DNA of 35,583 bases from Pluralibacter sp. (GTDB lineage Bacteria; Pseudomonadota; Gammaproteobacteria; Enterobacterales; Enterobacteriaceae): positions 1-35,583 of the forward strand of contig NZ_JAFAGS010000120.1 of assembly GCF_019237635.1 (NCBI RefSeq). The letters are read 5' to 3'. The translations under genes and the position numbers were made by a program. Below, piece after piece: positions 19,259 to 29,557 of the stretch. Under the pieces are notes generated by a model. That model saw nothing but the letters and a program-made list of their open reading frames with translations. It searched no databases and was not told the origin of the DNA. Within the stretch, counting starts at the first letter, position 1. The number at the start of each line of letters is the position of its first letter.

Positions 19259-20356
19259 CTATAAGCTAAGATACAGCCCTTCGACCAGGCAGAGTATCGC
19301 CATCGCTTGCCCATAAGGCATGGGGGTCAGGGGAATAGTGCGGTAATGGTCGAGCGTGTGTCCCATTGAGGTGCCAAACGATACCTGCGTGAGTTCACCT
19401 TGCGGCGAAATATGCTGTATGACGCCCGCCAGTGCGCGCTGTGCGGCGGGAAGATAGCTCGCGTTGAGATAGCCGAGGCGAATCGCTTTCAGGAGCCCGG
19501 CGGCAAACCCTGCCGTCGCGGAGGCCTCGGGGTAGCTTTGAGGATCGTCGAGCAGCGTTGGCCACAGGCCGTTTTCGCACTGGCTGCGGGCGAGCGCCGC
19601 AGCCTGATTTTCAAGAATACCGCAGAGCTGACGGCGGAACGCGTCATGCTCATCAAGATTGAGCATCTCCAGCAATTCCGGGATCGCCAGGGTTATCCAG
19701 CTATTGCCGCGGGCCCACAAGGCGCCAGCGAAGTGGTGCCGACCCTCAAAGTTCCAGCCGTGAAACCACAGGCCGCTTTTTCGGTCCGTGAGATAATGAA
19801 GATGCTGCAAAAACTGAAACTTAGCTTCCTCTACCCAGCGGGGCCTGTCGAATAAAAGCCCGAGCTTCGCCAGCGGTAAGACCGCCATCATTAAAGTGTC
19901 GTCCCAGATTTGCTGTCGATGGGGGTTCTCATACGTCACATGCTGCATGCACCCTTCATCAGTGCGCGGCATCTGGCGATACAGGGCGTCGCCCCAGGTT
20001 TCGAGATAGGCGCGCCAGTCGCTGCGCGGCTCTTTCTGGTAACGCCAGCTCAGCGTCAAAAAGGGGCAAGCGGTATTGATATTTTTCTCCGGCGTACCCT
20101 CGGCAAAGCGTGTGGCGAACCAGTCGTCAATAATCTGGCGCGCCTGTACGGAGCCGGTCACTTCCTGATAGCGAAACAGGCCAAATAGACCGATGCCATG
20201 GGTCCACTCCCATCCGGCCCAGCCTTTGGTATCAATCACCCGCCCGTCAGGCAGGCGCTGGAGAAATTGCCCCTGATTATCCTCAATGGCAATCATGCTA
20301 TCGATGAGTTTTTCGATAAGGAGGAGAGTCTCACGACGATTGACGTTATGCGACAT
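19259..20356 (-). CDS. GH105 unsaturated glycuronyl (rhamnogalacturonyl) hydrolase
   Basis: This 365-residue cytoplasmic alpha/alpha-barrel enzyme is of the YteR/YesR type. It would remove the 4,5-unsaturated uronic acid from the non-reducing end of oligosaccharides made by pectate or rhamnogalacturonan lyases. Family landmarks are GWAGWEWTHGIGLFGL (45-60), QIWDDTLMMAVLPLAKLG (149-166; Asp152/Asp153 candidate proton donor), LWFHGWNF (196-203) and ALWARGNSW (212-220). There is no signal peptide, so the substrate must be imported, presumably by the symporter encoded just upstream with an 11-base overlap. GGGAG lies five to six bases before the ATG. Confidence 0.88.
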   Translation of the reverse strand: MSHNVNRRETLLLIEKLIDSMIAIEDNQGQFLQRLPDGRVIDTKGWAGWEWTHGIGLFGLFRYQEVTGSVQARQIIDDWFATRFAEGTPEKNINTACPFLTLSWRYQKEPRSDWRAYLETWGDALYRQMPRTDEGCMQHVTYENPHRQQIWDDTLMMAVLPLAKLGLLFDRPRWVEEAKFQFLQHLHYLTDRKSGLWFHGWNFEGRHHFAGALWARGNSWITLAIPELLEMLNLDEHDAFRRQLCGILENQAAALARSQCENGLWPTLLDDPQSYPEASATAGFAAGLLKAIRLGYLNASYLPAAQRALAGVIQHISPQGELTQVSFGTSMGHTLDHYRTIPLTPMPYGQAMAILCLVEGLYLSL

Positions 20357-21845
20357 GATAACTCCCGTTCATTGTCGTTACAGTAGAAGGCTGCCAGTGG
20401 CGGTTGCGGTGCGGATGCCCGGTGAGCAGTTCGACGACCTCGCGCACTTGCGGCGCAGCGTCTTCCGGCTTGCCGCCGCCGCGCAGTCTCTCCAGTTCGG
20501 TAACCAGAACCTGGTGCCTGGACTGGCTCAGGCGAAAACGAAAAGCGCCATACAGGGCAAGCAGGGTCAGAATGCCCGGGCCGACCAGGAACACCCACCA
20601 GATCCCGTTCAGCGCGCTGGCGCTTTGTGTCGCGACGCCTTTGGTGAAACCAAAGGCTTCCAACGCAAAGCCCACGATAAACAAGGCCAGCGCCTGGGAA
20701 AATTTACGCGTCAGCATCATGACGCCCGCGTAGATACCTTCACGTCGAACGCCGGTATACGCTTCATCTACATCCGGGAGAAAGTTATACACATTCCACG
20801 GGATCAGATAAGTACCACCACGAGCAATCCCCATGACGATAGCGCCGCCAAGCAAGAATCCTGTCACATGGTCCCAGGAGGCCGACAGCTGGCTGAACCA
20901 CAGCAGCGCGCAAATGATCAGAGCGATGGCGACCTTGTACGCATTGCCATTGCCCATCCGGATACACAGCCAGGTAAAAAGCGGAATGGCGAAGAACTGG
21001 AACAGCGTCATCAGACTCATCGCCTGCGACGCGACGGACGCGCCGACCTGTAGCACGTAGGTCATGTAGTGCATAAACAGCGAGCCGAAAATGTCTAACG
21101 CCACCGCACCGCCGACATACATCATGATGTGAATACGGAAAGTACGCAGGCGGAAGGTGGAGGCCATTTCCCGGTACAGCGACAGCAGGGTTTTTCCTAA
21201 CCCCTGTTGTGTCCTGGGGGGCGGTAAGTTTTCGCGCTCCCAGGTGCCTCGCCAGACAAAGAGCCACGGCAGAGCGAACAGAATGGCGAACACGATACCG
21301 ATGTATAAAAACGCCTGCGATTTATCCGGGACATGGGCCATGATTTGCCCAGGGATTAGCGCGGAGAGAAAGGCGGTCGCTTGGGCAAACAGCATTCTGG
21401 TGCCCGACATTTTCGAGCGCAGATCATAGCGCGAGGTCATCTCTGCCGGCAGCGTATCATAGGGCACCATCAGCAGGGTAAAGACGGTGCTGAACAGCAA
21501 ATAGGTGCCGAGATACCAGAAATAGCCGAAGCCGCTTACCCACATCAGCGCAAAACACAGCGACAGCGGGGCACCCAGAATAAAGAAGATCCGGCGGCGT
21601 CCCCAGCGGGTGCGAATATTATCGGTAATGTAGCCCATCACCGGGTCGGTGATGCCGTCCCAGATTTTGGCAATGGCGAAAATAGATGCGGCGGCGGCAG
21701 GGGATAGCCCGGCAACTTCGATATAGAAATAGAGCAGCCACAACCCCGTAATGGTCATGGCGCCGCTGCCAAAAATATCGCCCATCCCCCAGCACAGGAT
21801 ATTGCGGGTTTTTACTTCTCGTTGTGACGTTCTTGTTTTTGTCAT
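20346..21845 (-). CDS. GPH-family sugar:cation symporter
   Basis: This is a membrane transporter of about 499 residues from the glycoside-pentoside-hexuronide (MelB/GusB/YicJ) branch of the major facilitator superfamily, with about twelve hydrophobic segments. The family motif after TM2 is clear: KIWDGITDPVMGYITDN then RTRWGRRR. The C-terminus is hydrophilic, about 60 residues long. It shares 11 bases with the downstream GH105 gene, so an unsaturated galacturonide or rhamnogalacturonide is the likely cargo (inference). The start is uncertain: the frame extends to a GTG at 21881, and I prefer the ATG at 21845 by analogy. Neither has a good Shine-Dalgarno. Confidence 0.85.
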   Translation of the reverse strand: MTKTRTSQREVKTRNILCWGMGDIFGSGAMTITGLWLLYFYIEVAGLSPAAAASIFAIAKIWDGITDPVMGYITDNIRTRWGRRRIFFILGAPLSLCFALMWVSGFGYFWYLGTYLLFSTVFTLLMVPYDTLPAEMTSRYDLRSKMSGTRMLFAQATAFLSALIPGQIMAHVPDKSQAFLYIGIVFAILFALPWLFVWRGTWERENLPPPRTQQGLGKTLLSLYREMASTFRLRTFRIHIMMYVGGAVALDIFGSLFMHYMTYVLQVGASVASQAMSLMTLFQFFAIPLFTWLCIRMGNGNAYKVAIALIICALLWFSQLSASWDHVTGFLLGGAIVMGIARGGTYLIPWNVYNFLPDVDEAYTGVRREGIYAGVMMLTRKFSQALALFIVGFALEAFGFTKGVATQSASALNGIWWVFLVGPGILTLLALYGAFRFRLSQSRHQVLVTELERLRGGGKPEDAAPQVREVVELLTGHPHRNRHWQPSTVTTMNGSYHVA

Positions 21846-22203
21846 TTGCGATAGCGTTTTACAGGAAAGAGGAGATCGCACAATAAAAGTGCCGGGAAAT
21901 TCGGGAAATCGTGGCGGATGCGGTTTTATACAGAACTGCGAGCATGGCCGGAAAAGCGTTTCTCACCGCTCTGATGCCGTGAAATCGATCACGTTTTTTC
22001 CCGGGAGGAAAAGGCGAAGTGTGATGGGTATCGGTATTTACTCCGGGGCGAAACGGGAGTCTGTGCGCCATATCACGGTTTCTCGGCCGCTTGCCTGTCG
22101 TTTGTGATTATCGCGGCAAAACGCGCCTGTTGTGCCTCTCTGGCTGTACGAGGCGGGCGAGGCCTGTGTTCAGATAGCCTTCCGTTTCTACAGTGGAAAG
22201 CTT
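21846..22203. other. Divergent regulatory region between symporter and GH28 genes
   Basis: This 358-base region lies between divergent catabolic genes and holds no recognisable gene. It contains a CRP-like palindrome (listed separately), a GAAA-N4-TTTC inverted repeat at 21951-21962, and further CGTTTC or CGAAACG half-sites near 22050 and 22190. These could be operators for a LacI-, Cra- or KdgR-type regulator. No regulator gene is present in the locus. Confidence 0.5.
21978..21993. promoter_or_regulatory. CRP-like binding site
   Basis: CGTGA-N6-TCACG contains the GTGA-N6-TCAC core of the CRP consensus and differs from TGTGA-N6-TCACA only at the outer bases. It lies between divergent sugar-catabolic genes, where cAMP-CRP activation is expected. 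The distance to either promoter is unknown because no clear -10 boxes are visible. Confidence 0.5.
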
Positions 22204-23559
22204 ATGGACCTCTTTCTTTCGCAATGGCACCCTCATGCCGACGGTATTACCCATGACACCGCTGCCTTCCAGCAGGCTCTGGACGCGCTCGCTCAGGCTG
22301 GCGGCGGGCGTCTGGTGGTTGAGGCCGGAAAATACTATGTTGGCGGGCTACTGGCAGGCTCAAATACCTGCCTGTGGCTTTCGCCGGGGGCTGAGCTCAT
22401 CGTCAGCGATGATTATCGCGATTTTACCCAGGCAACGGCGTTGAGTCGGGCTGAATGCTCCGATCGCGCCTTCTTGTATGCCCGGGATGCCTGCAACATC
22501 TCTATCTGCGGCGGTGGCATGATTAACGGCAACGCGGATGGCTGGTTCTCCGCGACGGCGGACGAAATGGGATACCGCACGCCCGCAGCGCAGCGCCCGC
22601 GCATTATCCTGCTGGAAAACTGCCAACAGGTGCGTCTGGAAAACATCGTGGTGCGGCATGCGCCGATGTGGACGATTCATCTGGTGTCCTGCTCGCAGGT
22701 ATTTATCAATGGCATTACGGTGGATAACGACCTGACGATGGCGAATACCGATGCGCTGGATATCGACAGCTGCCAACAGGTGCATATCACCAACAGCTAT
22801 TTTAGCGCGGCGGATGACGCCATCTGCCTGAAGACCACGGAGAAACCCGTAGAACTCCAGCGCCCGGTACGGCAGGTGACGATAAGCAACTGTACGCTGC
22901 GTTCAAAAAGCTGCGCGTTTAAAATTGGCACCGAAACCTGGCAGGATATCGAAGATATCGTGGTGAGCAACTGCGCCATTTTTGGCTCAAATCGCGGTAT
23001 TGGCCTGGTGTCTCGCGACGGCGGGCGTCTGCGGAGAATGGTGTTTTCCGCCATCTCGTTTCAGTGTGAAACCGCTCCGGCATGCCACTGGGGAGAGGCC
23101 GACCCGGTATTCCTGTCCGCACGTCGGCGGGACCCTCAGCGTGAACCGGGGGAGATTAGCCAAATTCAGTTTCGGGGGATGACCGGCGAATGTGAGGGGG
23201 CCATCAACCTTCACAGCGAAACGCCCGGGCGGATTAACCGCGTGCTGTTTGACGGTATTCAAATAACGCAGCGGGTGAGTGAGCATGGAGAGCAGGGAAA
23301 CTATGACATTCGTCCCCCCTGTAACCCATTATCGCCAACGGGGATGGGCATGGATAACGCGTGGTGCCTTAACCCACAGACGGGACAGGCATGGGGCGTG
23401 GAACCCTATCCTGGCGGGCTGCCGGTCCTTTATGCCCGGGGCGTGTCCGGGCTGACGCTCCTGAATATGGATTACCCGCGCCCGTCGCCGTTGCCGCATG
23501 GCTGGAATGCGCAGGCGATTTATCTGGAGAACGACGGCAAGGAAGCGCGCAATGTTTGA
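22204..23559 (+). CDS. Cytoplasmic GH28 (polygalacturonase-like) hydrolase
   Basis: This 451-residue right-handed beta-helix protein belongs to glycoside hydrolase family 28, whose members hydrolyse galacturonosyl linkages in pectin or rhamnogalacturonan. The catalytic aspartate blocks are recognisable: NTDALDI (181-187) and DDAICLK (204-210). The usual GHG motif is missing: the aligned segment reads SKSCAFKIGTET (234-245), without His. An Arg-Asp block follows in GIGLVSRDGG. There is no signal peptide, so it acts on imported oligosaccharides, unlike secreted polygalacturonases. The frame extends upstream to 22132, but the ATG at 22204 is chosen because GGAAAG lies seven bases before it and the family fold starts there. 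It overlaps the SemiSWEET gene by 8 bases. Confidence 0.85.
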   Translation: MDLFLSQWHPHADGITHDTAAFQQALDALAQAGGGRLVVEAGKYYVGGLLAGSNTCLWLSPGAELIVSDDYRDFTQATALSRAECSDRAFLYARDACNISICGGGMINGNADGWFSATADEMGYRTPAAQRPRIILLENCQQVRLENIVVRHAPMWTIHLVSCSQVFINGITVDNDLTMANTDALDIDSCQQVHITNSYFSAADDAICLKTTEKPVELQRPVRQVTISNCTLRSKSCAFKIGTETWQDIEDIVVSNCAIFGSNRGIGLVSRDGGRLRRMVFSAISFQCETAPACHWGEADPVFLSARRRDPQREPGEISQIQFRGMTGECEGAINLHSETPGRINRVLFDGIQITQRVSEHGEQGNYDIRPPCNPLSPTGMGMDNAWCLNPQTGQAWGVEPYPGGLPVLYARGVSGLTLLNMDYPRPSPLPHGWNAQAIYLENDGKEARNV

Positions 23560-23836
23560 TTATGCCTGGTTAGGCGGGGTGGCGGCATGCTGTACCACGG
23601 GGTCGTTTGCCCTGCAGGTGGTGCATATTCTGCGTACCAGGGATACGCGCGCCATTTCACTCAGTATGTATCTGGTGTTTGTGTTCGGCGTACTGTGCTG
23701 GTTGCTCTACGGTATGGCCTCGGGCGACGTGCCGTTAATGGTGGCGAACGGTATTACGCTTATCCTGGCAAGTACGGTACTGGGATTAAAAATCGTCGAT
23801 GCGTTACGCAGCAAAAAACACCCCTTACTGACGTAA
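23552..23836 (+). CDS. SemiSWEET-type sugar transporter
   Basis: This 94-residue membrane protein has three predicted helices in the PQ-loop/MtN3 arrangement of bacterial SemiSWEETs, which dimerise to form a bidirectional sugar channel. Segments are about residues 5-24, 38-55 and 61-83, with the RTRDTRAISLSMYLVFVFGVLCW core typical of the family. The namesake Pro-Gln pair reads Leu21-Gln22 here. AAGGA lies six bases before the ATG, and the start overlaps the GH28 stop by 8 bases, so the two are translationally coupled. The last codons form one arm of the purN terminator. It may move a monosaccharide released by the hydrolases (inference). Confidence 0.88.
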   Translation: MFDYAWLGGVAACCTTGSFALQVVHILRTRDTRAISLSMYLVFVFGVLCWLLYGMASGDVPLMVANGITLILASTVLGLKIVDALRSKKHPLLT

Positions 23837-23840
23837 GGGG
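23813..23840 (-). terminator. Intrinsic terminator of purMN
   Basis: On the reverse strand CCCCTTAC and GTAAGGGG form an 8-bp stem with a four-base loop, followed by TGTTTTTT (the A-run at 23813-23818). It begins 8 bases after the purN stop, a classical position. The element lies inside the last codons and stop of the SemiSWEET gene on the other strand. Confidence 0.85.
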
Positions 23841-23848
23841 TTGAAAGA

Positions 23849-24489
23849 TTACTCTTCTGCGGCATAGCCCTGGGCGGGCAGCAGGTCGCCATCAAGCCAG
23901 GCTTTGCCGTCTTTCATCTGCAGGCGGCCGTCGACGAACCAACTGATGACCAGCGGGTAAATCGCGTGTTCCTGAGCCTGAACGCGGGCGGTGATTTCCG
24001 CTTCGTCATCGCCATCAAATACCGGGACTTTGGCCTGCAGAATAACCGGGCCGCCGTCCAGTTCGTCGGTGACGAAATGCACCGAGGTGCCGTGCTCGGC
24101 ATCACCGTTTTCCAGGACCTGGCGGTGAGTGTGGAGCCCCGGGTATTTGGGCAGTAGGGAAGGGTGGATGTTCAGCAGACGCCCCTGGTAGTGCGCCACA
24201 AACGCTGGGCTTAAGATACGCATATAACCGGCAAGCACCACCACATCCGGCGCGTAAGCGTCCATCTCCTGCACCAGTTGCTGGTCGAAGGCTTCGCGGC
24301 TGGCGAACTGGCTGGCGGAAAGGGCATGGGCCGGGATACCGGCGTCGCGTGCGCGCTCAAGGCCGAACGCGTCGGCCTTGTTGCTGAAGACGGCGCGCAG
24401 GGTGCCATTGATTTTCTGTTGGCTGCAGGCGTCAATAACCGCCTGCAGGTTACTTCCGTTACCGGAAATCAGCACCACAATGTTTTTCA

Positions 24490-24490
<1 letters not shown>
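23849..24490 (-). CDS. purN: Phosphoribosylglycinamide formyltransferase 1
   Basis: This is a 213-residue GAR transformylase, transferring a formyl group from 10-formyltetrahydrofolate to GAR in purine synthesis. Phosphate-binding SGNGSNLQA (9-17) and catalytic Asn107, His109 (NIHPSLLPKYPG) and Asp145 (TDELDGGPV) are all present. They are shifted by one from E. coli numbering because of an extra N-terminal Lys. The start overlaps the purM stop by one base (TAATG), so translation is coupled. It is second in the purMN operon. Confidence 0.97.
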
Positions 24491-25629
<1,139 letters not shown>

Positions 25630-25644
25630 TCAATCGGTCAACTT

Positions 25645-25656
25645 TGAAGCGCTTCA
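25645..25656. promoter_or_regulatory. LacI-family-type palindrome upstream of the GH1 gene
   Basis: TGAAGCGCTTCA is a perfect 12-bp palindrome with the central CG typical of LacI/GalR-family operators, and resembles Cra sites. Six bases further on, TGAAACCGGGTA (25663-25674) carries one half of the palindrome found at 25720. Together they could allow looping between operators. Confidence 0.4.
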
Positions 25657-25685
25657 CGAAAATGAAACCGGGTACATTCTTCAAC

Positions 25686-25733
25686 TTGCATCATGCTGAA
25701 TGAACAGACATTATTTTAATGAAACCGGTTTCT
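25686..25733 (+). promoter_or_regulatory. GH1-gene promoter and AscG-like operator
   Basis: TTGCAT (25686-25691) and CATTAT (25709-25714), 17 bases apart, are a plausible -35/-10 pair. TGAAACCGGTTTCT at 25720-25733 contains the perfect palindrome GAAACCGGTTTC and matches the E. coli AscG operator TGAAACCGGTTTCA at 13 of 14 positions. It would cover the transcription start, a classic repression position. No matching repressor gene is in the window. Confidence 0.6.
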
Positions 25734-25838
25734 GAATGACGATTCCGCAGGAATACGTTCATGAAATTTGCGGTTTTTAGCATCGGCGGAACGGCGCGGG
25801 GCGCGGGTTACCGTTTCAATCAGCAGGTTGCACACTAG

Positions 25839-27290
<1,452 letters not shown>

Positions 27291-27306
27291 ATGCCATGAT
27301 GACCCG

Positions 27307-27331
27307 ACCCCGCCCCGGCGGGGTTTATTTT
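27307..27331 (+). terminator. Intrinsic terminator of the GH1 gene
   Basis: ACCCCGC pairs with GCGGGGT around a short C-rich loop and is followed by TTATTTTT. It lies 17 bases after the GH1 stop, so read-through into upp should be limited. Confidence 0.85.
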
Positions 27332-27373
27332 TGCTTTAATTTAGAGCGAGTAACAAAGTGTTAATCACTTTGC

Positions 27374-27387
27374 TTGATCCGCATCAA
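27374..27387. promoter_or_regulatory. Perfect FNR-type box upstream of upp
   Basis: TTGATCCGCATCAA matches TTGAT-N4-ATCAA at all ten conserved positions. Its centre is about 52 bases upstream of the inferred upp start site, not at the -41 activation position, so repression or a second promoter is possible. Directly before it lies a CAAAGTG-N5-CACTTTG inverted repeat (27354-27372). Confidence 0.5.
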
Positions 27388-27421
27388 TGAGAACAGGTAT
27401 GGCGTTAACGAAAAAAAGCGG

Positions 27422-27443
27422 TATAATCCCGCGATTTTTTTTG
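27422..27443 (+). promoter_or_regulatory. upp -10 box and UTP-sensing reiterative-transcription tract
   Basis: TATAAT (27422-27427) is a perfect -10, followed six bases later by GATTTTTTTTG (27433-27443). In E. coli the upp transcript begins with exactly this kind of G-A-T8-G tract. High UTP makes RNA polymerase slip and release poly-U transcripts, lowering upp expression. The same control is expected here. The -35 region is poor. Confidence 0.85.
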
Positions 27444-27469
27444 TGGCTGCCCCTCAGAGGAGAAAGAGA

Positions 27470-28096
27470 ATGAAGATCGTGGAAGTGAAACACCCACTCG
27501 TTAAACACAAGCTGGGCCTGATGCGCGAGCACGACATCAGCACCAAACGCTTCCGTGAACTCGCCTCAGAAGTTGGCAGCTTACTGACATACGAAGCGAC
27601 CGCTGACCTGGCGACCGAGAAAGTGACCATCGAAGGCTGGAACGGTCCGGTAGAAGTTGAGCAGATCAAGGGTAAGAAAATCACCGTTGTGCCGATCCTG
27701 CGCGCAGGTCTGGGCATGATGGAAGGCGTGCTGGAGCACGTGCCGAGCGCGCGTATCAGCGTCGTGGGTATTTACCGTAACGAAGAGACCCTGGAGCCAG
27801 TACCGTACTTCCAGAAGCTGGTTTCCAATATTGACGAGCGTATGGCGCTGGTGGTTGACCCGATGCTGGCGACCGGCGGCTCGATGATCGCGACTATCGA
27901 CCTGCTGAAAAACGCGGGCTGCCACAGCATTAAAGTGCTGGTGTTGGTTGCGGCGCCGGAAGGGATCGCTGCGCTGGAGAAAGCGCACCCGGATGTAGAG
28001 CTCTACACCGCTTCCATCGACAAGGGACTGAACGAGCACGGGTACATCATCCCGGGCCTCGGCGATGCTGGCGATAAGATTTTTGGTACTAAATAA
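27470..28096 (+). CDS. upp: Uracil phosphoribosyltransferase
   Basis: This is a 208-residue salvage enzyme converting uracil and PRPP to UMP in the cytoplasm. The PRPP-binding signature [12 protein letters not shown] is at 128-139, and the C-terminal uracil-binding [12 protein letters not shown] is intact. Length equals the E. coli enzyme. The ATG at 27470 is chosen over upstream in-frame starts, which fall inside the promoter; AGAGGAGA lies eight to ten bases upstream. It forms an operon with uraA, separated by a terminator-like hairpin. Confidence 0.97.
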   Translation: MKIVEVKHPLVKHKLGLMREHDISTKRFRELASEVGSLLTYEATADLATEKVTIEGWNGPVEVEQIKGKKITVVPILRAGLGMMEGVLEHVPSARISVVGIYRNEETLEPVPYFQKLVSNIDERMALVVDPMLATGGSMIATIDLLKNAGCHSIKVLVLVAAPEGIAALEKAHPDVELYTASIDKGLNEHGYIIPGLGDAGDKIFGTK

Positions 28097-28112
28097 GTGA
28101 TTCATTAAAAAG

Positions 28113-28140
28113 AGCCGACTTTGAGAGTCGGCTTTTTTTT
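28113..28140 (+). terminator. Intrinsic terminator between upp and uraA
   Basis: AGCCGACT and AGTCGGCT form an 8-bp stem with a TTGAG loop, followed by eight Ts. It sits 16 bases after the upp stop and 35 bases before uraA, so it probably lowers uraA expression relative to upp. Confidence 0.9.
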
Positions 28141-28174
28141 GACTAAAACACAACAATCGATTAAGGAAACAACT

Positions 28175-29464
28175 ATGACGCGCCGTGCTATCGGGGTTAG
28201 TGAAAGACCGCCGCTTTTGCAGACCATCCCGCTTAGTTTGCAGCACCTGTTCGCCATGTTTGGCGCCACCGTGCTGGTGCCTGTGCTTTTTCATATTAAC
28301 CCGGCCACGGTCCTGCTGTTTAACGGCATTGGCACGCTGCTGTATCTGTTCATATGCAAAGGTAAAATTCCGGCGTACCTGGGTTCCAGCTTTGCCTTTA
28401 TTTCTCCGGTTCTGCTGTTGCTGCCGTTGGGCTATGAGGTTGCGCTGGGCGGCTTTATTATGTGCGGTGTGCTGTTCTGCCTGGTCTCCTTTATTGTGAA
28501 AAAGGCCGGAACCGGCTGGCTGGACGTGATGTTCCCACCGGCGGCGATGGGCGCCATCGTCGCGGTTATTGGTCTTGAGCTGGCGGGCGTTGCGGCGAAC
28601 ATGGCGGGTTTGCTGCCAGCAGACGGCCAGGCCGCTGACGGCAAAGTGGTCACCGTGTCGCTGGTGACGCTGGCAGTGACCGTCTTTGGCTCGGTGCTGT
28701 TCCGCGGTTTCCTGGCGATTATCCCGATTCTTATCGGCGTGCTGGTCGGCTATGCGCTCTCTTTCTCCATGGGTATGGTCGATACCACCGCTATCGCGCA
28801 GGCGCACTGGTTCGCGCTGCCGACCTTCTACACCCCGCGTTTCGAATGGTTCGCTATCTTCACCATCCTGCCAGCGGCGCTGGTGGTTATCGCCGAGCAC
28901 GTGGGGCACCTGGTGGTTACCGCGAACATCGTGAAAAAAGATCTGATCCGCGACCCGGGCCTGCATCGTTCGATGTTTGCCAACGGTCTCTCTACCATGA
29001 TTTCCGGCTTCTTCGGTTCCACGCCGAATACCACTTACGGTGAGAACATCGGCGTAATGGCGATCACCCGCGTGTACAGCACCTGGGTTATCGGCGGCGC
29101 GGCGGTGATCGCGATTCTGCTTTCCTGCATCGGTAAGCTGGCGGCGGCTATTCAGATTATCCCGGTTCCGGTGATGGGCGGTGTATCGCTGCTGCTGTAC
29201 GGCGTAATTGGCGCCTCGGGTATCCGCGTGCTGATCGAATCCAAAGTGGACTACAGCAAAGCGCAGAACCTGATCCTGACCTCGGTTATCCTGATCATCG
29301 GCGTCAGCGGCGCGAAGGTGCACATCGGCGCCGCAGAGCTGAAAGGGATGGCGCTGGCGACTATCGTCGGTATCTGTCTGAGCCTTATCTTCAAACTGAT
29401 TAGCGTCCTGCGCCCGGAAGAAGTGGTGCTGGATGCTGAGGACAGTGAGACGCCGTCTCATTGA
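28175..29464 (+). CDS. uraA: Uracil:proton symporter
   Basis: This 429-residue inner-membrane NCS2/NAT-family transporter imports uracil for Upp. Residues Glu241 (VVIAEHVGHL) and Glu290 (NTTYGENIGVMA), which bind uracil in the E. coli structure, are at the same numbers here. Fourteen hydrophobic segments are expected from the family. The frame extends 18 codons upstream through the terminator, so the ATG at 28175 is used, with AAGGA eight bases before it. It is co-oriented with upp and hda, as in E. coli. Confidence 0.97.
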   Translation: MTRRAIGVSERPPLLQTIPLSLQHLFAMFGATVLVPVLFHINPATVLLFNGIGTLLYLFICKGKIPAYLGSSFAFISPVLLLLPLGYEVALGGFIMCGVLFCLVSFIVKKAGTGWLDVMFPPAAMGAIVAVIGLELAGVAANMAGLLPADGQAADGKVVTVSLVTLAVTVFGSVLFRGFLAIIPILIGVLVGYALSFSMGMVDTTAIAQAHWFALPTFYTPRFEWFAIFTILPAALVVIAEHVGHLVVTANIVKKDLIRDPGLHRSMFANGLSTMISGFFGSTPNTTYGENIGVMAITRVYSTWVIGGAAVIAILLSCIGKLAAAIQIIPVPVMGGVSLLLYGVIGASGIRVLIESKVDYSKAQNLILTSVILIIGVSGAKVHIGAAELKGMALATIVGICLSLIFKLISVLRPEEVVLDAEDSETPSH

Positions 29465-29471
29465 TCCCACC

Positions 29472-29492
29472 CCGGGCGGGTCCTCCGCCCGG
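29472..29492 (+). terminator. Hairpin after uraA
   Basis: CCGGGCGG (29472-29479) pairs with CCGCCCGG (29485-29492) across a five-base loop, seven bases after the uraA stop. It is followed by TTCTCCCTTCC, a weak pyrimidine tract. This is probably the uraA terminator. Confidence 0.65.
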
Positions 29493-29557
29493 TTCTCCCT
29501 TCCGCGCTTTTTGTGTTACACTCTGTGCGTTTTTCGCAAGCCCATGTTGAGGTTACT

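Noticed and set aside
27581-29470. Long open frame of 629 codons on the reverse strand opposite upp and uraA
   Set aside because: It is antisense to two highly conserved genes, and its Gln/His/Arg/Asp-rich low-complexity composition is typical of the shadow of GC-rich coding DNA.
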